64,000 nucleotides of DNA from Bradyrhizobium sp. AZCC 1719 (GTDB lineage Bacteria; Pseudomonadota; Alphaproteobacteria; Rhizobiales; Xanthobacteraceae). Numbering within the stretch: position 1 is the stretch's first letter; each line of letters opens with the position of its first letter. The notes under the pieces are model-generated. The model was given only the letters and a program-made list of their open reading frames with translations. It did no database searches and was not told where the DNA came from. The stretch covers positions 5,423,001 through 5,487,000 of the forward strand of contig NZ_JAZHRU010000001.1 of assembly GCF_036924525.1 (NCBI RefSeq), read 5' to 3'. The translations under genes and the position numbers were made by a program. This document shows, piece by piece, positions 41,971 to 50,125 of this stretch.

Positions 41971-42990
41971 TTACGACAGCTTGCCTACGGATTTCTCGAG
42001 CAGCTCCCAAGCCTGGTCGCCGTATTTACCTTTCCATTCCGCGTAGAAGCCGGCCGAGCGCAGCTTGTCGCGGAACGGCGTCACGTTGGGCTGGTTGAAG
42101 GTCAGGCCCTTGCCCGCCAGTTCCTGCTGCAGCCCGGCGTTCAGCTTGGCGACGTCCTCGCGCTCCTTGATGGCCGCCGCGTTGATGTTCTTGGCGACGA
42201 TCGTCCTGACATCCTCAGGCAGCTTTTCCCAGGCGCGGCGGTTCGCCAGGAACCAGAAGCCGTCCCACATGTGGTTGGTCAGCGAACAGAACTTCTGCAC
42301 TTCGTATAGTTTGGCAGTCGAGATGATCGCCAGCGGGTTTTCCTGGCCCTCGACGATCTTGGTCTGCAGCGCCGAATAAACCTCGCTGAAATTGATCGAG
42401 GCGGGCGCTGCATCGAACGCCTTGAACATCGAGGTCCAGAGCGGCGACACCGGTACCCGGATCTTGAAGCCCTTGAGGTCCTCCGGGCCGCTAATGGGCT
42501 TGGTCGACGACGTCGTCTGGCGGAAGCCGTTATCCCAGATCTTGTCCATCACCACGAGGTTCGCCTTGGTGATTTCGCCGCGGATATAAGCACCCAGGCC
42601 CCCGTCCATGGCCTTCCAGACCGTGTCGTAATCCGGGAATGCGAAGCCGATGCCGCTGATAGACGCCGCCGGCACCAGCGTCGCTAGAATCAGTCCCGAG
42701 AGCGTGAAAAATTCCACGCCGCCGGACCTGATCTGGCTCAGCATGTCCGTATCGGAACCGAGCTGGTTGTTCGGGAAAATCTGCAGGTCGAACCGGCCCT
42801 TGGTCTCGGCTTTGATCGCCGCCGCCATTTCCTTGGCGCGGGCGTTCATCGGATGGCCGTCCGGAAGATTATTGGCGTATTTGTAGGTAAATTCGGCGGT
42901 CTGGGCTCGCGCCACCAATGGTGCGCCGATGCCGCCCAAAACCGCTGACGCAGCGGATGCCTTGAGAAGCGTGCGTCGTGAAAAGCTCAT
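41971..42990 (-). CDS. TRAP transporter substrate-binding protein (DctP family)
   Basis: 339 residues. A Tat-type signal MSFSRRTLLKASAASAVLGG precedes the DctP fold: YKYANNLPDGHPMNARAKEM, LQIFPNNQLGSDTDML, and the ligand-binding Arg region FKIRVPVSPLWTSMFKAFDA. It captures a carboxylate in the periplasm for the fused permease downstream. GGGAG lies eight bases before the ATG. First gene of a probable binding protein-permease-acyl-CoA ligase operon. Confidence 0.93.
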   Translation of the reverse strand: MSFSRRTLLKASAASAVLGGIGAPLVARAQTAEFTYKYANNLPDGHPMNARAKEMAAAIKAETKGRFDLQIFPNNQLGSDTDMLSQIRSGGVEFFTLSGLILATLVPAASISGIGFAFPDYDTVWKAMDGGLGAYIRGEITKANLVVMDKIWDNGFRQTTSSTKPISGPEDLKGFKIRVPVSPLWTSMFKAFDAAPASINFSEVYSALQTKIVEGQENPLAIISTAKLYEVQKFCSLTNHMWDGFWFLANRRAWEKLPEDVRTIVAKNINAAAIKEREDVAKLNAGLQQELAGKGLTFNQPNVTPFRDKLRSAGFYAEWKGKYGDQAWELLEKSVGKLS

Positions 42991-43420
42991 CTCATTCTCC
43001 CTTGAGAGTTATTGTTCTTGAGGTCCGAAACACGGACCTGCGGTCTCCACGGGATCATCAGCGATCGCCGCGCTCGCGCTTATTGCAGCGTCAGCAGATG
43101 TCGGCAATAGGAATGGCCGGGACGCAGCAGATCAGGACTCTCATGGCCGGCAAAGGCGGGCCGTTTCGGCGCCGGAGCTGACTAGATTTGCCAGCATATC
43201 CGCCCAAGTATTTGATCTAATTGTAGATATAAATATTCCATAATATACCTTATGCGAATTGCGGGTACGCGATCGGAGTGTGCCCCATTGGCAAGGATGC
43301 TTCGGGTTCGATCTGAGTCATTCGTGCTCTATTTGAGTCTGCCTGGATTTACGGCGCCCTGTGCACTTCAGGTCTAGGAATTTCGCAGCCAGAATGTGCT
43401 CGGCGTTAGACTGAGGGAAC
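42991..43420. other. Intergenic region between gvpK and the TRAP operon
   Basis: About 430 bases without a supported gene. An AT-rich stretch at about 43213-43256 (AGATATAAATATTCCATAAT) stands out against the GC-rich background and is a good place for the TRAP promoter. No clear terminator for the gas-vesicle genes was found. Confidence 0.5.
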
Positions 43421-43726
43421 TCAACGCGGAAGCAGCGGACCAAGAGGTCCCAGGTCGATATTCAGGTCCTCGGCGGCGAGCCCGAAGTGCTCCCGCAGGC
43501 GCGATATGCGGTTGTCTAGAAGCATCAGCGTCATGCCGACGCGCTCCTCCTCCGCTTCGGTCAAGCCGCCCTCGTCGACACGACGAAGCGCCTGTCGCTC
43601 CACGAGTTGACGCAGCAACTCCACGACGGTGAGCACCAGGCGGGCCAGATCTCGTTCGACCGTGTCAGGCGCCATCGAAATGCGCTGGCGCGGCCCCTGC
43701 TCATGTCCAGCGACGTCGGCGCTCAC
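43421..43726 (-). CDS. gvpK: Gas vesicle protein GvpK
   Basis: 101 residues. ERDLARLVLTVVELLRQLVE followed by RQALRRVDEGGLTEAEEERV and the C-terminal DLNIDLGPLGPLL are diagnostic of GvpK. GvpK is an accessory protein needed for gas vesicle formation. The GTG start overlaps the stop of the GvpA-like gene before it (GTGA). Last gene of the cluster. Confidence 0.93.
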   Translation of the reverse strand: MSADVAGHEQGPRQRISMAPDTVERDLARLVLTVVELLRQLVERQALRRVDEGGLTEAEEERVGMTLMLLDNRISRLREHFGLAAEDLNIDLGPLGPLLPR

Positions 43727-43920
43727 TGGTCTCGCTCCGCTGCGCCAGATCGCGTGGTCCGGCCGAGCGACGTGATCAGAGCGCGAAGCGAGATTTGCAC
43801 CATGTCGATGTCGGCGATCGCCAGCGTGATGTCTCCGGCCAGCACGATGCCACCCGCCAGGAGCCGGTCGAGCAGGTCGACTAGTGCGACCTCTCGAGCC
43901 GGGAACGCGGCGGGGCTCAC
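43723..43920 (-). CDS. gvpS: GvpA-like gas vesicle protein (GvpS/M type)
   Basis: 65 residues from GTG 43920. VALVDLLDRLLAGGIVLAGD then ITLAIADIDMVQISLRALIT is the GvpA/J/M/S fold. By analogy it is a minor shell or nucleation protein. The letter is uncertain; it could be called gvpM. Its start overlaps the GvpF/L stop, and its own stop overlaps gvpK. Confidence 0.82.
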   Translation of the reverse strand: MSPAAFPAREVALVDLLDRLLAGGIVLAGDITLAIADIDMVQISLRALITSLGRTTRSGAAERDQ

Positions 43921-44702
43921 GTGCGCTCCTCGCTGTCGGCGAACGAATAGGGCGGCCAGGGGCCCGTGATCTCGAGCGTCACGTGCGGGTTTTCGGCGCC
44001 CAGCCGCTGTGCACGGGCGGTGAGTTCTTCGGCGCGCCCGGCATCCACCAGGTAGGCTGCGTTGAATACATTTTCGCCTGGAGCAGCGGACAGCTCGGCG
44101 CTCTGCGTTCGGTGTTGGCGGCGATCGACGGCAAGCCCGGCGAGAACGGCGTCCACCTGCTCGGCCGCAGTGGTTGCGCGCCGCCACGCGTGCTGGCGCC
44201 GATCGCGCTGCTCGCGGCGGTTGCGCAGGTAGTCCCTGCCCGCGCGCGCCGATCCGGACCCGTCGGTTTTCTCAGCCACGGACATGGCGCCGGCAGATGC
44301 GCCCGCGTGCTGCACGTAGATCTTCACCCCCACCTCCACGCGGCCCGCGAATCGATCCAGCGTCTCGCGGAAGCGCCGGTACTCCCGGCGTAGCAACTGC
44401 GCAACGCGGTCGTCGGTGCGGTGAACGGTCGCGAGGCGGAACGGCAGCGTTGGTGTGCACGCGGCAATCGCCGCCACGACCCTGTGGTGCGCGCGTGCGA
44501 TCACCTCTAGCTCCGCCAGCGTCTCCAGCCTGGCTCGCAGCGCGGTCTCGTCGGCGTCGGCAGGTGCAAGCGGACTGACCACGGCGACCAGGTCTTGGTG
44601 GCGGACCAGGTGGATCGCGGCGCCGTCGACGCCGACGAGGCCGGCCGCCTGGGTCGGATTGAACGGGCGCGCGACCGCGTAAGTATAGCTCGCTGTGCTC
44701 AT
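43917..44702 (-). CDS. gvpL: Gas vesicle protein GvpL/GvpF family (second copy)
   Basis: 261 residues. MSTASYTYAVARPFN opens the GvpL/F domain; LVRHQDLVAVVSPL and TPTLPFRLATVHRTDDRVAQ are hallmark strands, and the end GPWPPYSFADSEE is conserved. Residues around 150-190 are unusually Arg-rich (YLRNRREQRDRRQHAWRRAT). It acts in vesicle assembly, interacting with the shell proteins. ATGA overlap with gvpJ upstream. Shares the fold with gvpF at 45267. Confidence 0.9.
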   Translation of the reverse strand: MSTASYTYAVARPFNPTQAAGLVGVDGAAIHLVRHQDLVAVVSPLAPADADETALRARLETLAELEVIARAHHRVVAAIAACTPTLPFRLATVHRTDDRVAQLLRREYRRFRETLDRFAGRVEVGVKIYVQHAGASAGAMSVAEKTDGSGSARAGRDYLRNRREQRDRRQHAWRRATTAAEQVDAVLAGLAVDRRQHRTQSAELSAAPGENVFNAAYLVDAGRAEELTARAQRLGAENPHVTLEITGPWPPYSFADSEERT

Positions 44703-45013
44703 CGCCGTGCCTCCAGAGTGGCGGTTTCCAGCGCCCTGATCTTCTTGCGCAACCGCGCGTTCTCGGCCGCGAGCGGCCGCGGCCGTGGCTGGGAAAGCGC
44801 CGGATCGTGCTCCCACCAGTCGATCCCCATCGCCTTGGCCTTGTCCACCGACGCGACCAACAGCCGGAGCTTGATGGTTAGAAGCTCGATGTCGAGCAGG
44901 TTGATCTTGATGTCGCCGGCGATGATCAGCCCTTTGTCCAGAACCCGCTCCAGAATGTCAGCCAGGTTCGGCGAAGCATCCTGGCGTCCGTGCCACAAGC
45001 CTTGTTCCATCAT
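44699..45013 (-). CDS. gvpJ: GvpA-like gas vesicle protein GvpJ
   Basis: 104 residues. NLADILERVLDKGLIIAGDI and KINLLDIELLTIKLRLLVAS form the GvpA-type shell domain, followed by the GvpJ/M marker AMGIDWWE and a charged coiled tail (ENARLRKKIRALETATLEAR). Minor component involved in nucleation. Two ATGs (45013, 45010); the first overlaps the gvpG stop as ATGA. Confidence 0.9.
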   Translation of the reverse strand: MMEQGLWHGRQDASPNLADILERVLDKGLIIAGDIKINLLDIELLTIKLRLLVASVDKAKAMGIDWWEHDPALSQPRPRPLAAENARLRKKIRALETATLEARR

Positions 45014-45270
45014 GCGATCATTCCTCGCTTTTGTCCCTCGTCCAGCCGGTCGAGGATCTCGTCCTCGCGTCGATCGAATTCCTCGGCATCGATCAACCCT
45101 TGATCCAGTTGCCGCGAAAGCTCGGCCAGCTCGCGCCGGATGGCTGCCGGGCCGCAATGCTGTTCGGCAGCGGCGTCGACCACCCGGTCGATGGTCCACA
45201 GCGCGAAGCGGGCCGGCGCGAGCGGCAGCAACAAGACATGCGACAGGAGTCCCACCGCCACGGCCCTCAC
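45010..45270 (-). CDS. gvpG: Gas vesicle protein GvpG
   Basis: 86 residues from GTG 45270. LLSHVLLLPLAPARFALWTI then a helix with IRRELAELSRQLDQGLIDAE and EEFDRREDEILDRLDE, the GvpG pattern. Accessory protein of assembly. GTG overlaps the gvpF stop and its stop overlaps gvpJ. Confidence 0.9.
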   Translation of the reverse strand: MRAVAVGLLSHVLLLPLAPARFALWTIDRVVDAAAEQHCGPAAIRRELAELSRQLDQGLIDAEEFDRREDEILDRLDEGQKRGMIA

Positions 45271-46001
45271 ACGTCCGCTTCGTTGCCGACGAAGCTGTAT
45301 GGTGGCAAGGGCCCGTACAACTCGACGCTTGCGTAGCCGGGCAGCTCGCGGCGCAGCGGCGACAGGGCACCATCGAAGTCCGCCCGGGCGCCGGACGCCA
45401 CCAGGAACGATACGTTGACGAAGCAACCGTCGACCGGCGGGCCCCGACGTATCTGCGCGGCATGTGGTTGCAGGCGGGCGATGACCTGGCCCGCGTCACG
45501 CGCGCGCCGCTCCGCAACGGCGGCGGCCACGTGCTCGCCGAACGCCACCTTGTCCTGATGGCGGCCGCCATCGGCGGCACGAAGTGCGTGATTTCGCGCG
45601 CGTAACTCGTCGTTCTGAAGCAAGAGGTCGCGGAGAAGAGCTTCCTCCGCATGAACGCCTTTGACGTTGAGCTCGACATGGCCATCGATCCGGCACAGCA
45701 GTTCGCCATAGCGACGCGCCCTCGATCGAAGCTCCGTCTGCACGGCCTCGTCGTCGGGCGCGACTATCCCGAACCGCATCGGCAGCACGGTGCCGGCTGC
45801 GTAGATCCGTCCGATGACCGCATCGTGCTTCACCAGATCGCGCCGCTTCGCGCGCAAGTTCTCCGGCGCGTCGCTAACCACCGCGACGAGATCCTGCTCG
45901 CACACGAGCCGGAGGGCGGGAGCTCGCTCTCCCACCCCCACCGCGCCTTCGAGCGGTAGTGGGTGCGAGGCACGCGTGACACAGTAGACGTAGCTGCTCA
46001 T
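45267..46001 (-). CDS. gvpF: Gas vesicle protein GvpF
   Basis: 244 residues. MSSYVYCVTRASHPLPLEGA and LVCEQDLVAVVSDAPENLRA open the GvpF/L domain; TVLPMRFGIVAPDDEAVQTE, ELNVKGVHAEEALLRDLL and ASVELYGPLPPYSFVG complete it. It binds the main shell protein and supports assembly. AAAGGA eight bases before the ATG gives it independent initiation, 20 bases after gvpA. First of six genes joined by 4-base overlaps. Confidence 0.92.
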   Translation of the reverse strand: MSSYVYCVTRASHPLPLEGAVGVGERAPALRLVCEQDLVAVVSDAPENLRAKRRDLVKHDAVIGRIYAAGTVLPMRFGIVAPDDEAVQTELRSRARRYGELLCRIDGHVELNVKGVHAEEALLRDLLLQNDELRARNHALRAADGGRHQDKVAFGEHVAAAVAERRARDAGQVIARLQPHAAQIRRGPPVDGCFVNVSFLVASGARADFDGALSPLRRELPGYASVELYGPLPPYSFVGNEADV

Positions 46002-46021
46002 CAGTCGTCCTTTCCGTTGGG

Positions 46022-46333
46022 TCAGCCGATTTCCGTGCGCGCCCGGCCGGGTAGCTCGAGCGGCAGCGCGCCGTCGGGCAGCGAGCGGCCGATCCGGGGG
46101 CTGCTGCCGGTGAGATCGAGGCGGCCACACACCTCGGCGAAGCGCAGGTAAGCATCGACGCCGGCCACGACGACCCGCGCATCGATGGTGACCACCTCGA
46201 GGCCGATCACCGACACACGCACGAACACGTCGATGACCAGCCCGCGGTCCAGGATCAATTCAACGACTTTGTACAGCTCGCCCGACAATCTGCCGTTTGC
46301 TTGAGGCGTTTGAGTCATTGCTATTCCAGTCAT
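46022..46333 (-). CDS. gvpA: Major gas vesicle shell protein GvpA (with tail)
   Basis: 103 residues. LYKVVELILDRGLVIDVFVR followed by VSVIGLEVVTIDARVVVAGV and DAYLRFAEVCGRLDL is the GvpA core that forms the gas-permeable rib. Canonical GvpA is about 70 residues; this has extra residues at both ends, including a C-terminal GRSLPDGALPLELPGRART. It may thus be a GvpA/GvpJ hybrid. AAGGAG eight bases before ATG 46333 fixes the start. First gene of the cluster, with a double palindrome upstream. Confidence 0.9.
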   Translation of the reverse strand: MTGIAMTQTPQANGRLSGELYKVVELILDRGLVIDVFVRVSVIGLEVVTIDARVVVAGVDAYLRFAEVCGRLDLTGSSPRIGRSLPDGALPLELPGRARTEIG

Positions 46334-46342
46334 ACGGTTTGC

Positions 46343-46375
46343 TCCTTCCGGAAAACACGATTTGTCCTTCCGGAA
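46343..46375. promoter_or_regulatory. Two TCCTTCCGGAA repeats upstream of gvpA
   Basis: TCCTTCCGGAA occurs at 46343-46353 and 46365-46375, exactly 22 bases (two helical turns) apart, each holding the palindrome TTCCGGAA. The first overlaps the gvpA ribosome site. This arrangement fits a pair of operator sites, or an RNA element masking the ribosome site. Regulator unknown. Confidence 0.45.
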
Positions 46376-46799
46376 GCTGATACGCGCATGGCTTCGCATC
46401 AGTTTCAAAACGAGGACGTAAGCCGCGTCGCCTCGCGCTGCCGCATGCGCTCGCCGCCAATTTTCACTGTCAGTGCAAAGGGTTTCCGTGGGGCCCTACT
46501 GCGCGTCGCGCCTTGGCGCTCTTAGGTGGACTCCGATGCAACCAGGAAAATCGGCAGTTTGACTCGAATGGAACCGGAGTGGACTCGAATGCAGCGGTGA
46601 AACAGCCGGTGAACATTTCCGTTTTTTGCTGCCGAGACTCAGATCCAATCAGAAACGACATGCACTGAGAACAGAAACGAGTCGCGGCTTAGGCCAATAA
46701 CGAGTCCGTCAGACCCGTCCCTGCTGTGGAAGATTAGAAGGCAGACGTATTGCGCTCGGTCGCGCTCCGCTGCGGCTGGAACAAGCCTCATGGCCCGCC
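46376..46799. other. Intergenic region upstream of gvpA
   Basis: About 420 bases with no supported gene. It must contain the gas-vesicle promoter on the minus strand. I found no FixK dyad and no properly spaced sigma-54 site. From about 46500 it becomes featureless, with stops in all frames. Confidence 0.45.
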
Positions 46800-46968
46800 C
46801 GCAACTCGGCATTCAATCCAGCAGCACGGCATCGGTCGCCTGTGCGCAGAACCTCAATCCGCAGCCACTGCCACCGTCGCCAAGCTGGCGTTGCCTGCCG
46901 GCCCCGACGTTCGCGTGAAGATCACCGAAGCCTATACCGCATATGTCGCGTCCGACGAGAACGCATAA
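46800..46968 (+). pseudogene. Possible fragment of a DUF1254-type gene
   Basis: KLALPAGPDVRVKITEAYTA then YVASDENA and a stop resemble the start of DUF1254 proteins (PDVRVKITEAY followed by a conserved VxRDAxFWAWP). In another frame just before it lies NLNPQPLPPSP, the usual preceding motif. Only this short, frameshifted piece remains. Assignment is from memory of the family and is tentative. Confidence 0.3.
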
Positions 46969-47075
46969 TCGCATGCGCCCGAACCAAGATGCGCCTATGG
47001 CGGCGGCTGCTTGGTCCGGCGCGCGATATCAGAGAGGGACGTCCGCCGCGTCATGACGCTGGTCTTGCGCGCCGA

Positions 47076-47588
47076 TCACGCCGCCTTGCTTAGCTCGGTC
47101 GTGAGCCTCTTCTCCGCATCGGTTGAGAGGGAGGTTCGAAGGACGCGCGGCTTGAACGGTTCGATCTCCGGCAGCACCTTGTCTTCGGTGACTTTCCTGA
47201 AGAGCACAAAGAGCGCAGAGGATCCTTCCGGAATCGTCTCTCCGAGCTTCTTGATGAAGTCGTCACGGATTCCGAAGTCGGTGAGAGAGCCTGATAAAGC
47301 GCCCATGCCGGCACCGGCAATTGCACCGAGCGCCATTCCGGCGAGCGGATTCAGGAAAAGGAGACCGACAAGCGCGCCCCACAAGGCGCCGGTGGTCCCG
47401 CCGGTGGCCGCGCCAACTTTCGTTAGGCTGACGGCTTGCTTGAGGTAGACTTTACCGCCCTTCTCGCGTTCAACGACGCAAGCATCTTCGAGATCGATGA
47501 GGTACTCCTTCTGCAGAGACCGCAGCTTGTTGAGCACCTCATCTGCGGTGTGCAGTCCATCAAAGCCGAGAACGACCAGATCGCTCAT
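47076..47588 (-). CDS. DUF1269-family membrane-associated protein
   Basis: 170 residues. MSDLVVLGFDGLHTADEVLN and LQKEYLIDLEDACVVEREKG open the domain; a Gly/Ala-rich membrane hairpin follows (GATGGTTGALWGALVGLLFL, NPLAGMALGAIAGAGMGALS), then FIKKLGETIPEGSSALFVLF. Typical DUF1269 layout and length; function unknown, often stress-related in context. AAAGGAG gives a strong start at 47588. Confidence 0.88.
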   Translation of the reverse strand: MSDLVVLGFDGLHTADEVLNKLRSLQKEYLIDLEDACVVEREKGGKVYLKQAVSLTKVGAATGGTTGALWGALVGLLFLNPLAGMALGAIAGAGMGALSGSLTDFGIRDDFIKKLGETIPEGSSALFVLFRKVTEDKVLPEIEPFKPRVLRTSLSTDAEKRLTTELSKAA

Positions 47589-48162
47589 TGTGCTCTCCTT
47601 TCGTAGACAAGTTTGAACATCGGCATTGCTTTGTCTGTGCCCGCCTCCATCCCAATTCCCCAATGAGCGTCGGGCCCGCCGGGGAGTTGCCGCCACTCAC
47701 GGACTGATCGATATTGCGATGGCACCGGGCAGCACTTGTCGCACCCAGCGCCACCGCGATCATTCTTGGTGGCAAGGCGACTGATCTCATCCGCAAACGT
47801 TCACCGGTACCGTACGCCAACCCCAGCCGGTCCAGACTTGACGATGACGCACAACGCTCCTGGCGACAACTCTGATGCTGTTTCAAGGCCAACAACAACC
47901 TGAGAGGCAATTGGTGCTCTAGCCTCGCCCTGAGTGACCTTCACGATGTGGTGAGCGTTGCCGGTGGACGGACCAGTCGACAGCTCAATCAGCTCGCGAG
48001 CTCGAGCCGGACCGTCAGCAGCCAGCGTTCGCCAATCTGCATTGGAGCCCGCTGATTTCATCGCTGGTACGAACCCCCGCTTTCCACCCACAATGCGGCT
48101 CCAGGCGAAACACAAAGCCCCGAGGCCAGTTGGTTCATGCCGGCCGCAACGGAGGTCTCATC
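47589..48162. other. Intergenic region, no supported gene
   Basis: About 570 bases between divergent genes. A minus-strand frame at 47801-48115 is open, but has no ribosome site and no recognised motif. The region must hold the promoters of the DUF1269 gene and the M24 peptidase. It may also contain gene remnants. Confidence 0.4.
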
Positions 48163-49365
48163 ATGCAAGAACGCGCCAGTCGTCCGACCGAAGCTCGCGC
48201 CATTCCATTCGACACCGCCAAGCTCGATTCCCTTATGGAAGCGGCTGGAATCGATATCCTGGTCGCGACTTCCAAGCATAACGTCCAATACCTGCTCGAC
48301 GCGGAGCGCGCGATCTTCTTCGACTATATGGACGCACTCGGCGTCAGCCGTTACTTGCCCGTCCTGATCTACCCGAAAGGTGCGCCCGACAAGGCGGCCT
48401 ATATCGGGCACCGGCTGGAAACGCACCAGCGAGCCGTGGCGCCGCTGTGGGTTCCGCAAGTCCGCACCGAGGGCAACGGCTCGTTGGATGCCGTTTTGCT
48501 CGCGGCAGGCCTGATCAAGAGCGCGGGCGTACCGATGAAGCGGATCGGGGTCGAAATGCCGTTCCTGCCGATGGACGCCGGCAGGGCTCTTTCGGACGCC
48601 CTGCCCGATAGCGAGATCAAGGATGCGCTGTTGGTGCTCGAGCGCCTGCGTGCCGTGAAATCACCGGCGGAACTGGCCAAGCTAAAAAAGGCCTCCGAAT
48701 TGGTGATCGAATCCATGAACGAGGTGATCGCAGACCACGGCCCCGGCACCACCAAGCAGCAGCTTTTCGACGCGTTGAGGATTGCCGAGGTCAAGCGCGG
48801 ATTGACTTTCGAGTATTGCCTGCTGGCCTGCGGCGCCAGCCACAACCGCGCGCCTTCTGCCGACCGCTGGGAAACCGGCGACGTGCTCTCGCTGGATTCC
48901 GGCGGCAACTATCACGGCTATATTGGCGACCTCGCGCGGATGGCCGTGCTGGGCGAACCGGACAGCGAGCTCAAGGACCTGCTGGCCGAAATCGAATCCG
49001 TCCAGCGGACGGCATTCGCCGCGGTGCGGCCGGGCGCGATGGGTGGCGAAATCTATGCCGCGGCGGAAAAGCGGCTCGCGCAGTCGAGCCAGCGCGACTG
49101 CACCGACTTTCTGGCGCACGGCATGGGGCTAGTCAGCCACGAGGCCCCTCGCCTGACGGCCAAGGGGCCTATTCCCTACGATGATCCCGACGCGCGCCGG
49201 CCCTTGGAGCCCGGCATGGTGGTATCGATCGAAACGACGATGAAGCACCCGCGCCGCGGCTTCATTAAGCTGGAGGACACGGTCGCAGTGACCGCAACCG
49301 GCTACGAGATCTTCGGCGAAGGCAGCCGCGGCTGGAATATCGGCGGCAGCGCACTGGTGCGGTGA
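48163..49365 (+). CDS. M24-family metallopeptidase (Xaa-Pro aminopeptidase type)
   Basis: 400 residues. An N-terminal creatinase-like domain (KLDSLMEAAGIDILVATSKH) is followed by the pita-bread domain. Its metal ligands are visible in order: Asp of LSLDSGG, Asp of YIGDLAR, His of LAHGMGL, Glu of SIETTM and Glu of KLEDTV. It should cleave X-Pro bonds or hydrolyse a small amide. ATG 48163 is chosen for the CGGAGG site ahead of it. No operon partner. Confidence 0.9.
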   Translation: MQERASRPTEARAIPFDTAKLDSLMEAAGIDILVATSKHNVQYLLDAERAIFFDYMDALGVSRYLPVLIYPKGAPDKAAYIGHRLETHQRAVAPLWVPQVRTEGNGSLDAVLLAAGLIKSAGVPMKRIGVEMPFLPMDAGRALSDALPDSEIKDALLVLERLRAVKSPAELAKLKKASELVIESMNEVIADHGPGTTKQQLFDALRIAEVKRGLTFEYCLLACGASHNRAPSADRWETGDVLSLDSGGNYHGYIGDLARMAVLGEPDSELKDLLAEIESVQRTAFAAVRPGAMGGEIYAAAEKRLAQSSQRDCTDFLAHGMGLVSHEAPRLTAKGPIPYDDPDARRPLEPGMVVSIETTMKHPRRGFIKLEDTVAVTATGYEIFGEGSRGWNIGGSALVR

Positions 49366-49517
49366 GGTTGGGCTTTTGAAGTCAACAAAGGCCCAACTTC
49401 ACGCCAGCTCAGTTGACCGCCGCGGGCGCCGGCAAGTCCATCGAGCGAAGACCATGTGACTTGAAGGTTGCAACGACCGTCGCGATGCGCGGTCGCCCGC
49501 GAACGTTGGCTTGCGGC

Positions 49518-49895
49518 TCAGCCCTTTTCGACGTCTCCGCCTGCGTCCAACCAGCCTTTGAAGCCGCCGAGATTGCGTACGTTGCCGTAACCCATATCCT
49601 TCAGCGTCTTTCCCACCAGCGCGGAGCGCCCGCCGGATGCGCAGTAAGCAACAACCGTCTTGGTGCGGTCGAAGGCCTTATCGTGCATCGCAGAGGCAGG
49701 ATCCGCCTTGAATTCCACGAGGCCGCGCGGAATGGCGACAGCACCCGGAACTTTTCCAGAGGCGGTAACTTCCGCAGGCTCTCGAACATCGAGGAAAAGT
49801 ACATCGGCCCTTCCCAGCAATCCCTTAGCTTCATCGGGACTGATACGCGGGACTTCGGCATCGGCTTCGGCGAGCATCGCTTGTACGGTTTTCAT
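49518..49895 (-). CDS. Rhodanese-like sulfurtransferase
   Basis: 125 residues, a single rhodanese domain. ADVLFLDVREPAEVTASGKV leads to the active-site loop VAYCASGGRSAL with the catalytic Cys, and the end is GYGNVRNLGGFKGWLDAGG. It would transfer sulfur from thiosulfate or a persulfide donor. No signal peptide, so cytosolic. Monocistronic by context. Confidence 0.9.
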   Translation of the reverse strand: MKTVQAMLAEADAEVPRISPDEAKGLLGRADVLFLDVREPAEVTASGKVPGAVAIPRGLVEFKADPASAMHDKAFDRTKTVVAYCASGGRSALVGKTLKDMGYGNVRNLGGFKGWLDAGGDVEKG

Positions 49896-49943
49896 TGGGC
49901 CTTCTCCATATGTGGGCTCGCCAGCAACGGCTGGTGTTCTAAT

Positions 49944-50039
49944 CTAAGCTCCCGCAAGGCACGCAATGCCAAATCCGCACAGCAAGGCCGTCGCAAGTTG
50001 CAAGGGGCTAATAGTCCATCCCGTTTTGATTTCGATCAT
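49944..50039 (-). CDS. Possible 31-residue membrane protein
   Basis: MIEIKTGWTISPLQLATALL followed by CGFGIACLAGA: a single hydrophobic segment. No ribosome site is evident, and it lies in the 230-base gap between rhodanese and enoyl-CoA hydratase genes. Listed because it resembles the tiny membrane proteins near 28200-28474; weak. Confidence 0.25.
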   Translation of the reverse strand: MIEIKTGWTISPLQLATALLCGFGIACLAGA

Positions 50040-50125
50040 GCAATTGAAGGATGCTGCGCTATATTTTTGGGTGTGGCAATCCTGCTGGTTGTCGCGGCAA
50101 ATCTGGCCAACGCGGCCATACTGCG

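Noticed and set aside
46440..46510. Sigma-54-like site on the minus strand upstream of gvpA
   Set aside because: GG and GC elements around CACGGAAACCCTTTGC have the wrong spacing (nine instead of ten bases).
47801..48115. Minus-strand open frame ahead of the M24 peptidase
   Set aside because: No ribosome site, no motif recognised; may be a decayed gene but cannot be supported.
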